DNA of 64,000 bases, taken from contig CAIPVV010000043.1 of assembly GCA_903868595.1 (NCBI GenBank), positions 62,001 through 126,000 on the forward strand. The letters run 5' to 3'. Shown here piece by piece: positions 27,506-35,032 of this stretch. This DNA is from an uncultured Pseudomonadota bacterium (lineage in GTDB: Bacteria; Pseudomonadota; Gammaproteobacteria; Steroidobacterales; Steroidobacteraceae). A model generated the notes under the pieces. That model searched no databases, was not told the origin of the DNA, and was given only the letters and a program-made list of their open reading frames with translations. The translations under genes were made by a program, and so were the position numbers. How positions within the stretch are numbered: position 1 is the stretch's first letter; every line of letters begins with the position of its first letter.

Positions 27506-28387
27506 CTGCCACTCACGGAAAGCCAGATCCGGGCGGCCAAGCCGCGTGAGAAGCCCTACAAGCTGCTGGACGGCCGGGGGCTCGTCTTGCTGGTATCCCC
27601 GACCGGGGCACGCCTCTGGAGGCTCCGCTACACGTTTGCCGGGCGCGAGGGAATGATCTCGGTCGGCAGCTACCCGGCCACCAGCCTCAAAGAGGCGCGC
27701 GAGCGACGGGACGTCGCCCCCAAGCAGATCGAAGCCGGCCTCAATCCATCGAGCATTCGGGCCGAGGCTCGCCAACAGCGGGAAGTGACCTTCGAGGCGA
27801 TCGCGAAGGAGTGGCTTGCGCGGCACACGTTCACCGAGAAGACGCGCACCAAGGCCGAGTGGATGATCAATGACCTGGTCGTGCCACTCATTGGCTCGCG
27901 GCCGATCAACGAACTGACTGCGCCCGAGATACTCGCGGTGCTCCGTCGCATAGAGTCGCGTGGCCGCCTCGAGACCTGCCACCGGACCAAATGGCGCATC
28001 GGCCAGATCATCCGCTACGCGGTTGCTACGGGCCGTGCCCTGCGTGATCCATCGGGTGACCTGCGAGGGGCCCTCAAGCCACCGAAGACCACCAACCGCG
28101 CAGCCATTACGACACCCCGGCGATTCGGCGAGCTGCTGCTGGCGATTGATGGCTACAAGGGGCAGGGCGGCACCTGGGCGGCTCTGCGGCTTGCACCGTT
28201 GCTGTTCGTGCGGCCTGGCGAGCTGCGCGCTGCGGAGTGGAAGGAGTTCGTGTTGGAGGGCGAGAGCCCGACGTGGCGCATACCCGCCGAGCGCATGAAG
28301 ATGAAGGAGGAGCACCTCGTGCCCCTGTCGCGGCAAGCGGTCGTCGTGCTCCATGAGCTGCAGGCGTTCACGGGTCGTGGTGCGTAA
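27506..28387 (+). pseudogene. P4-type integrase, C-terminally truncated, at tRNA-Thr
   Basis: The N-terminal DUF4102 domain reads LPLTESQIRAAKPREKPYKL, then LVSPTGARLWRLRYTFAGRE. The SAM-like core-binding domain follows (FEAIAKEWLARHTFTEKTRT). The catalytic domain begins with the first Arg (LLFVRPGELRAAEW) and the Lys turn ERMKMKEEHLVPLS. The frame then stops after LQAFTGRGA, before the H-x-x-R box, second His and Tyr. So the enzyme cannot recombine. At the expected initiator position there is CTG (27506) instead of ATG; the first standard start (TTG 27587) would cut the DUF4102 domain. Its position just after tRNA-Thr marks an island entry point. Confidence 0.75.
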
Positions 28388-28389
28388 CC

Positions 28390-28674
28390 ATGAAACGCGC
28401 CTCAATCGAACGCCTCCGCACGAAGTCTGTCTGGGCGCGTCACTTGCGCCTCAACAAGGCCTTAGTGGATCTGCCCAAGACCCTTCAGGTTGGGAGGTTT
28501 CGCAAGTCACTGCGGGTTGGTGGCTGTGGCAATGCGGCCTGCTGGCTCTGCCATGCAGGCAAGCTCTCTGGTGAGCAGCGCATCGATGAGCGACGCGCAG
28601 GTCTTCGTTTTGAAGAAGGTTTGGTAGAAGTGGTGCGGTCTAACAAATCGCTCGAACGCAACCGTGACAGCTAA
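28390..28674 (+). CDS. Small Cys-rich hypothetical protein
   Basis: A 94-residue basic protein. The centre reads RKSLRVGGCGNAACWLCHAG: three cysteines and a histidine in a C-x4-C-x2-C-H arrangement that could bind a metal. I recall similar short proteins next to mobile elements, without known function. The start lies three bases after the integrase remnant stop. There is no clear Shine-Dalgarno. I judge it real from the patterned Cys/Trp motif; function unknown. Confidence 0.6.
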   Translation: MKRASIERLRTKSVWARHLRLNKALVDLPKTLQVGRFRKSLRVGGCGNAACWLCHAGKLSGEQRIDERRAGLRFEEGLVEVVRSNKSLERNRDS

Positions 28675-28730
28675 TGTGCCAAGGTCAGGCGACGGCGTGC
28701 CGCGCGCTCAGCTTGGTCCTTAGGTGGCGC

Positions 28731-29247
28731 ATGTCCGCACTGAGCGAGATGGTTGTCGACGTCCATGCTGCACTCCGTGCCAAGCCTGGTACAGCGCGCT
28801 GTCGTTAGCATTGGCGCTGCCGGACATCTGTGGCCGAATCATAGACCCGACCAAGGGATCGGAGGCGCGATACAGTGACTGGTTTATTCGTTACGTTCGC
28901 CCAAAAAGTACACTGCGGCAGTCGGACCATCCCACACTCTGACCGTGTTCCTTGAGGGCAGCGACTGCTATGCACTTAGATGTGCCGACCTGCATCAAGG
29001 CGAAATCGAAATCACTAGCCAGCGTGCTCGGCAAGTACTCGAGCGATTTCATTTCACGAAGCCGCGTCCCGGAATGCTTATCCATGATAATTTGGTATCG
29101 CCATCCGGCGGGGTGCAAAAAGCGCTTCAGCTGCAGATCGATCAATTCTGTCTCGACATCTCAGAAGGCGTCACGAAGTGGCTGCGCGATGTCGAGTCGG
29201 ATGCATCAATACAATCAAGAATGGATGCGCTGGGGGCCTTCTTGTGA
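28731..29247 (+). pseudogene. Frameshifted uncharacterised protein (LPDICG / DCYALRC family)
   Basis: Three frames join into one protein of about 170 residues. It starts MSALSEMVVDVHAALRAKPG, then reads LALALPDICGRIIDPTKG and RYSDWFIRYVRPK. After a shift at a run of five A (28903-28907) it continues KYTAAVGPSHTLTVFLEGSD, CYALRCADLHQGEIEITSQR, and ends near QSRMDALGAFL. Patterns such as LPDIC and DCYALRC-x2-LH belong, as far as I recall, to a widespread uncharacterised family. The first frame change lies near 28800. The start at GTG 28945 alone would give a 100-residue fragment. Base composition is lower in GC than the flanks, fitting acquired DNA. Confidence 0.5.
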
Positions 29248-29518
29248 AGGCAATCGTAGTGCCAGCTAACTGCGTCCTTTACCTCACCGGGATAGTTCCT
29301 TCGGTCTAGTGGATACCCTGATCTAACAATCAGGAGGGTCAGATGGGAAGACCCGGACCGAAGACGACTTGCGGTCGTTCCGTGCGATTGACGCCGGGGC
29401 CCTGTAGCGCCATAGGGTGCTCGGCCAGCAGGTACGCCGCCCGAAGGGCGAGGGCGAGCGTGGCCTGGCCTCGCCGGAGCTCGCATATCCGGTGCGATAT
29501 CGGATACAAAGCACAAAA

Positions 29519-29596
29519 ACCTAGAAAGGGTTTGACACAAAAGCCTAGATATAGTATCTCCTAATAACCTAGAAATGGGTAAGCGCGATAACCTAG
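29519..29596. repeat. Four CCTAG boxes at exact 24-bp spacing (operator-like array)
   Basis: The palindrome core CTAG occurs at 29521, 29545, 29569 and 29593, each preceded by C and mostly by AAC or AGC (AACCTAG, AGCCTAG, AACCTAG, AACCTAG). Copies 1 and 3 share the longer form AACCTAGAAA. The array covers a promoter-like TTGACA/TATCTC pair and ends next to the ribosome-binding site of the Fic gene. CTAG is generally rare in bacterial DNA, so four evenly spaced copies in 76 bases are striking. I infer cooperative binding sites for an autoregulator, perhaps the winged-helix end of the Fic protein itself. Confidence 0.6.
29532..29560 (+). promoter_or_regulatory. Sigma-70-like promoter of the Fic gene
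   Basis: TTGACA (29532-29537) and TATCTC (29555-29560) are separated by 17 bases. Transcription would start near 29567. CCTAG boxes lie just upstream of the -35, between the two elements, at the start site and in the leader. An inverted repeat TATCCG…CGGATA (29486-29506) lies further upstream. Confidence 0.5.
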
Positions 29597-29610
29597 TCAG
29601 GAGTCAGCTC

Positions 29611-31125
29611 GTGGCTGCGCCCGAAGACAAACTCGCCGCATCACTTGTCGTCTTGAAGGAGCTTCAAGACGCCGGGCGGGTTGCGCTGCGCGCCGCGGAC
29701 ATGACCCGCACCCACCGCGAGCGGCTCCTCAAGAACGGCTTCATCAGGGAAGTGATGAAGGGCTGGTACGTGGCCTCGCGCCCCGATGAACCGGCGGGCG
29801 AGAGTACATCCTGGTACACGTCATTCTGGCAGTTCTGCGCGGCCTACCTGGACTCCCGTTTTGGGGAGAAGTGGAGCGTCAGCCCGGAGCAATCCATCAG
29901 CCTGCACACCGGCAACTGGACAGTGCCAAGGCAGCTACTGGTACGCGCCCCCAGGGGTGGAAACAAGCCGATCGGACTGATCCGCGACACGTCCATCTTT
30001 GACGTGCGGCTCGACATGCCGCCCGCGGCGGACAGGGCCATCCTGAACGGAGTGCGCCTCTACAGCCTTCCTGCCGCCTTGCTCGGCTGCGCGCAAGCCC
30101 AGTTCGAGTCGCGGCCCACGGAGCTGCGCGCGGCTCTCGCGATGCTGAGAGATCCCTCTGAAGTGCTGCGCCGCCTGCTGGAGGGGGGGCACAGCAAGAT
30201 TGCGGGGCGGTTGGCCGGGGCATTCCGCAACATCGGACGCCCGAAGTTTGCAGATGAAATCATCGGCGCGATGCAGGCTGCCGGATACACCGTCAGCGAA
30301 AGCGATCCCTTCGCAGAAGCTTCCCCCATCACGTTTGGTGCACGGGAGACTTCGCCCTACGTCAATCGGATGCGGATGGACTGGGCACGGATGCGTGAGG
30401 ACGTATTGCGCATCTACCCCAAAGCTCCTGGCATCCCGGCGAATGCGGCGACGTATCTCAAAAGCGTCGACGAGTTGTACGTTAACGATGCCTACAACTC
30501 GCTGTCCATTGAGGGCTACAAGGTCACCGCCGAACTGATCGAGAAGGTCCGCTCGGGCAGGTGGAAGCCCGATACAGACAACAATGACCGTGGCCAACGC
30601 GATGCACTGGCGGCACGCGGCTACTGGCAGGCATTCCAGGCCGTCAAGGCAAGCATCAAGAAGGTTCTGGGCGGCGCCAACGCCGGGCAGATTGCCGACG
30701 GCGATCACGCTGCCTGGTACAGGGAGCTGTTTGGCCCGAGCGTGACGGCAGGTATCGTGAAGGCAGCCGATCTCGCGGGTTACCGCAATGGCCAAGTATA
30801 CATCCGCCGCTCCATGCATACGCCGCCAAACTTAGAAGCAGTCCGCGACCTGATGCCTGCGTTCTTCGAGTTGTTGCAACAGGAAGAGCAGCCGGCCGTC
30901 CGGGTTGTGCTGGGGCATTTCTTCTTCGTCTACATACACCCGTATATGGATGGCAACGGGCGGATGGGGCGATTCCTGATGAACCTGATGATGGCTTCCG
31001 GCGGGTACCCCTGGACCATCGTTCCGCTGGAACGCCGAAAGGGTTATATGTCTGCCCTCGAGAGCGCGAGCGTCGAGGGCAACATCAAACCCTTCGCCAA
31101 ATTTCTTGCCGAACTAAGAAACTAG
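29611..31125 (+). CDS. Fic family protein with AbiEi-like N-terminal domain
   Basis: About 504 residues from the GTG at 29611, which has AGGAG seven bases before it; an ATG at 29575 is in frame but lies inside the CCTAG array and lacks a ribosome-binding site. The N-terminal ~90 residues (HRERLLKNGFIREVMKGWYV) look like the winged-helix/AbiEi antitoxin-type domain. The C-terminal Fic domain has HPYMDGNGRMGR (His at 443 in this numbering), the AMP-transfer loop. An upstream SLSIEG fits the (S/T)xxxE(G/N) inhibitory helix, so this is a self-inhibited class II-type Fic. The likely role is AMPylation of a protein target, in island defence or restriction control beside hsdM. Confidence 0.87.
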   Translation: MAAPEDKLAASLVVLKELQDAGRVALRAADMTRTHRERLLKNGFIREVMKGWYVASRPDEPAGESTSWYTSFWQFCAAYLDSRFGEKWSVSPEQSISLHTGNWTVPRQLLVRAPRGGNKPIGLIRDTSIFDVRLDMPPAADRAILNGVRLYSLPAALLGCAQAQFESRPTELRAALAMLRDPSEVLRRLLEGGHSKIAGRLAGAFRNIGRPKFADEIIGAMQAAGYTVSESDPFAEASPITFGARETSPYVNRMRMDWARMREDVLRIYPKAPGIPANAATYLKSVDELYVNDAYNSLSIEGYKVTAELIEKVRSGRWKPDTDNNDRGQRDALAARGYWQAFQAVKASIKKVLGGANAGQIADGDHAAWYRELFGPSVTAGIVKAADLAGYRNGQVYIRRSMHTPPNLEAVRDLMPAFFELLQQEEQPAVRVVLGHFFFVYIHPYMDGNGRMGRFLMNLMMASGGYPWTIVPLERRKGYMSALESASVEGNIKPFAKFLAELRN

Positions 31126-31136
31126 GATCCGAACAC

Positions 31137-32231
31137 GTGCAATGGATCGCCCCCACCGAAAAAGACTCCGCCTCGGCCTCGCTCGAGAAGCGCCTGTGGA
31201 ACGCTGCCGACCAGTTCCGCGCCAATTCCGGCCTGAAGGCCCAGTAGTACTCCGGCCCCATCCTAGGCCTGATCTTCCTGCGTTTCGCCGCCCAGCGGGC
31301 GAAGCTGGAGAAGGCTGGCGGTTCATCGCGCCGTGGCAGCCGAGTGGATGAACCCGCCGCCTACCACGCCGATAACGTGCTCTATCTCGCTCCCGAGGCG
31401 CGCTTCGATTTCTTGCTGACGCTGCCCGAAGCGGCTGACGTTGGCGCCAAGGTCAACGCCGCCATGCGCGAGGTAGAGAAGCACAATCCGCAGCTCGCCG
31501 GCGTGCTGCCCAAGACCTTCAACATTTTCACTGGCACGCTGCTCAAGGAACTGCTGAAGAAGATTTCCGAGATACCGGCCTCGCTTGACTTCGACGCCTT
31601 CAGCCGCATCTACGAATACTTCCTCGGCGAGTTCGCCATGAGCGAGGGGCAGGGCGGCGGCGAGTTCTACACCCCGAGCAGCATCGTGCAGTTGCTCGCG
31701 CAGGTGATCGATCCCTTCCACGGCCGCATCCTCGACCCCGCCTGCGGCTCGGGCGGCATGTTTGTGCAGTCAGCGCGCTTCGTGGCCGAGCACCACAAGA
31801 ACCCATCGGCCGAGCTCGCTATTTGCGGCGTGGAGAAGACTGACGAAACCGGCCGCCTCGCGCGCCTCAACCTCGCCGTGCACGGACTGGAGGGCGACAT
31901 CCGCCACGGCGGCAACGTCAACAGCTACTACGACGACCCCCACTCCGCCACGGGTGCCTTCGACTTCGTGCTCGCCAATCCGCCCTTCAACGTGAACGCC
32001 GTAGACAAGGAGCGGCTCAAGGACATGGTGGGCGCCGGACGCCGCTTCCCGTTCGGCCTGCCGCGCTCCGACAACGCCAACTACCTCTGGATCCAGCTGT
32101 TCTACTCGGCGCTCAATGCCAAGGGTCGCGCAGGGTTCGTCATGGCAAACTCCGCCGCCGATGCCCGGTCTTCGGAGCAGGAGCTGCGACAGAAGCTGGT
32201 CGAGGCCCGCGCGGCGGATGTTATGGTGGCC
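31137..32231 (+). pseudogene. hsdM: Type I restriction-modification methyltransferase HsdM, inactivated
   Basis: The reading frame from GTG 31137 gives VQWIAPTEKDSASASLEKRL, the usual HsdM start. It hits TAG at 31245-31247 within LKAQ*YSGPILGLIFLRF, then continues in the same frame. It includes SAM motif I ILDPACGSGGMFVQSARF and catalytic motif IV VLANPPFNV. Four residues expected after LRFA seem deleted. Family similarity ends at EARAADVMVA (32231), about 150 residues before the normal end, and the frame runs on into unrelated sequence to 32453. No hsdS or hsdR is present. It follows the Fic gene by 11 bases, a known neighbour pair. Confidence 0.82.
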
Positions 32232-33166
32232 CGCACCGCCGCGGTGGTCCTGGGTGACCACTTCTTGTGCATCGCCGCCGCGCCGCCCACATCCAGTTCC
32301 CGCATACCCGTCCGGGAACCGCGGCCCGCGGGCGATTCCACTGCAGCGTGTTGCAGTTGCAGCAGCAGGAGAGGAGCTTGGCTACGCCCTGCTGTGCGGG
32401 GCACGCCACGGCACGGGACTGCGGGCAGTCGCCGTGGGCCTTTAGACAGTTGAGGAACCGAGGCCAGGCGTTGCCGAACTGTTTGCGGCGCGCCTTCCCG
32501 CTTAGTTGGAACCGGCTGGAAGTGGTCCACTTCCAGCCAGCCTTGCCGGCATCCCGCGGAAACCCCTGTGGACGGGGCTCAAAGCCAACGGGAGGACAAC
32601 CTAAATACGTCCCGGCCAACGCCAGGGCTGCCGCTCCGCGCCCGAAGCGTTCAGCTGACGTTCAGAAAAGATCGGCGGCCGTGTCAGCCGAACGAGGGCT
32701 GGCGGATACGCTGCCGAACCACGGCGAAGGCCGAGTGCCCAATCAGGCAAACAACAGAAATGGCATGAAAAACAACGATCGAGATGGCGATATCGGACAT
32801 GATTTAATCTCTCAGCGAGAAACGGAAACACAAATTACTGTCTAGACAGCTATATTGTGAGGGCTGGAAATTAAAATGCAAGTCCTAACAGCGTATCGAA
32901 ACAAAATTCGAGACGCGGATCACGTTGCGAGGGGTCTGTGGTGGTGTACGGGGAGTGATTTGCCGGCCGAGCCGGCGCCGCGGGCGCTCTGCGCCCGTGA
33001 GGCTCCTGCGGTGGGTCCACTCGGCAGGTTCCCACGGTAAGCGGTGCGAAATTCGCCCGCCCGGCGCAGCAACGCGACATGGGCGAGAAGCGCCCGGCGG
33101 GTCGTCGTGCGCTCGCCATCGCGAACCGACGCCTTTGCGCCCCGCTGGCGACGCGCTGTCGCGCGT
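32232..33166. other. Island edge, no supported gene
   Basis: About 935 bases after the hsdM breakpoint. Open frames on both strands have no recognisable domains. Around 32740-32900 the sequence turns AT-rich, unlike the flanks, and contains the perfect palindrome at 32838-32849. After about 32920 the sequence returns to chromosome-like GC-rich composition. The junction of island and chromosome is probably here. I found no copy of the tRNA-Thr 3' end. Confidence 0.45.
32838..32849. repeat. Perfect 12-bp palindrome
   Basis: CTGTCTAGACAG is a perfect palindrome inside an AT-rich pocket, again with CTAG at its centre. It could be a protein-binding site or a leftover junction. No gene starts within 300 bases of it. 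Confidence 0.35.
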
Positions 33167-34497
33167 TCAGCGCTTCGGGGCGATCCTGAGCAGTCCGCCG
33201 TCCTCGGTCAGCACGTAGATCAGGCCATCCGGCCCCTGACGAACGTCCTGCACGCATTGATTGCGATTGGCGAGCAAGGGTTCCTCGCCCACGACCCGTT
33301 CGCCCTCGATGACCAGGCGAATCAACGACCGGGTGCCGAGGGAACCCACGAACAGGTTCCCCGTCCATTCCGGGAAGCGATCCGCAGTGTAGAACAAGAG
33401 GCCGGAGGGCGCGATATCCGGAAACCAGTAATAGAGCGGTTGATCCATGCCGGACTTGGCCGTCAGTCCCGAGCCCACCTGTTTGCCGCTGGTGTACTGC
33501 AGGCCGTAGGAAATGACTGGCCACCCGTAGTCGTGACCGGATCGGATGACGTTGAGTTCGTCTCCGCCGGCCGGACCGTGCTCGACTTCCCAGAGTTCTC
33601 CGGTCTTGGGTTTGATTGCGGCCCCCTCGGGCTCGCGGATGCCGAAGGCGTACACGTCGGGGGGTACGAGGGGATCCGAGAGGAAGGGGTTGTCTTTCGG
33701 AATGCTTCCGTCCGTGTTGATTCGGCTGATCCGGCCGGCGAAATGCTTGCGGATGGTCGGGTCGGCCTCGTAGCTCCTACGGCCGCCACTCAGGTCGCCG
33801 TTATAGAAGCGAAAGCGATCCGCGCCCGTCGCATGCAGCGTCGTCCCGTCGGGGGCGAAGGCCAACCGCCGCTCGGCTCCCTCGAGAATGACAGCGACGT
33901 TCTCGAGCCGCGTCTCGTCCTCGCTTAGGCGGGCCCGCGCCACGACCTCCATCCCCAGGCGCGTCCGGCGTCGTTCGGCCACGGAAACGTTGAAGACGCG
34001 GTCGTAGGCCATGTCCCCCGGCACATGCCGCCGGGTTCGCCGGAAGGGGGGGCGAAGTAGGCGAGGTACAGCAATCGGTTGTGTGCAAAGTCCGGGTCGA
34101 GAACGATGTCGTGCAGGCCCTGCGCCGCCACGGACCGGACCGGCGGAACACCGCCAACGACGGTGCGCCTGCCGTCCGGGCTGAGGATCTGCAGGGTGCC
34201 CGCGCTCTCGGTCACCAGGGTCTTGCCGTTAGGCAGGAACGCGAAGGACCACGGTGCCGCGAGGCCAACCGTGACGGTCTGCACGTCGAAGGGCGTTGCC
34301 GATGAACGCGTAGGAGCACCGGTTTGCTGTGGGAAGGCCGGTTTCGGCTTTCGCATGGTCGCCGGCGTTTGCTCATCAGCGGTGAAATTGTTGGGGGGAG
34401 AGGCGGCCGCATCCGCGGCAGCGGTGGCAGGGGCCTTGATCACAGTGACCGCCAGAACGGTCAGCGCAAGCAGGGCGGGGCGGTTGGACTTCATCAT
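33167..34497 (-). pseudogene. PQQ-dependent aldose-sugar dehydrogenase, frameshifted
   Basis: Two frames form one soluble-glucose-dehydrogenase/YliI-type propeller. The N-terminal frame starts MMKSNRPALLALTVLAVTVI (signal peptide) and reads VGLAAPWSFAFLPNGKTLVT, AAQGLHDIVLDPDFAHNRLL. After a one-base shift at a run of five C (34015-34019 on the plus strand) it continues MAYDRVFNVSVAE, then GADRFRFYNGDLS, HGPAGGDELNVIRSGHDYGW and ends GLIYVLTEDGGLLRIAPKR. Those motifs (HGPxGGDE…GxNYGWP-like) are the PQQ/Ca2+ region. The periplasmic enzyme would oxidise aldoses. Everything except the shift looks intact, so a sequencing slip is a real possibility. Confidence 0.78.
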
Positions 34498-35032
34498 GCC
34501 GGGATCTCCTTGCCGACTTGGTTTGAAGTCGGGTGTGAGGGGTTCTCCGGCGCCCCTGATGGCACTAGGGAACCACGCTGATCGCGGCCGTATCAATGCG
34601 TAGCCCGCAGTGCCGATTGCGCTAATCGCGCTCTGTCACGTGCATTGGCGTGGTTCGGGGAAGCTCACACTGGGGAATTCGCCGGAAGCGCCCGATGAGC
34701 GCCAGAGCTTGGGGGATCTTGTCGCGCAAGAAATGTGCAAAACGCGACTGCGTGGTGACGTTGCGATACATCAGCGTGGCGATGAACCACCTTACCGCCC
34801 GGCGGTACGGTCGACGGATGCGAGAGTACCGACTATCGGCTTGATCGCGGTATGTCGCCCAGGCGTTGCCGGGGCCTTGCTCAGTCCGTGAAGGGGGGCA
34901 TAGGCTCGGATCCTGGTTACAGATCACCCGTGGTGGTCTGCAGTGGTTGGCACACAGGGAGTCCACCCGTCCAGAGCGACTGTACAGCGCGGCTCGAAAC
35001 GGGTGTGCACAGTAAAACGGACGGGGGATGTC
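34498..35032. other. Intergenic gap with a possible small minus-strand remnant
   Basis: About 535 bases between divergent genes. On the minus strand, 34622 to about 34887 reads RYSRIRRPYRRAVRWFIATL and then QSRFAHFLRDKIPQALALIG to a stop at 34622. It looks protein-like (amphipathic, Arg-rich) but has no clear start and no family I know. It may be the tail of a deleted gene. No terminator was seen. Confidence 0.35.

Noticed and set aside
29290-29345. tRNA-like stretch (CTTCGGTCTAGTGGAT)
   Set aside because: Resembles a tRNA D-arm start, but no anticodon or T arm follows; cannot fold as a cloverleaf.
29519-29596. CRISPR array or origin iterons
   Set aside because: The repeated unit is only about 7-10 bases, spacers of ~15 bases are AT-rich and not unique inserts, and no cas or rep gene is near. 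A promoter operator explains it better.
32601-32831. Minus-strand frame of 76 codons after the hsdM remnant
   Set aside because: Cys/Trp/Arg-rich translation without domain or ribosome-binding site.
27255-33166. Direct repeat of the tRNA-Thr 3' end marking the far island edge
   Set aside because: Looked for the last bases of the tRNA downstream and saw no convincing copy, so no attR is called.
34622-34887. Minus-strand frame with RRPYRRAVRWFIATL
   Set aside because: Protein-like texture but no start codon, no family, and open far upstream through the antisense of the MetE-like gene. Kept only as a note in the gap entry.
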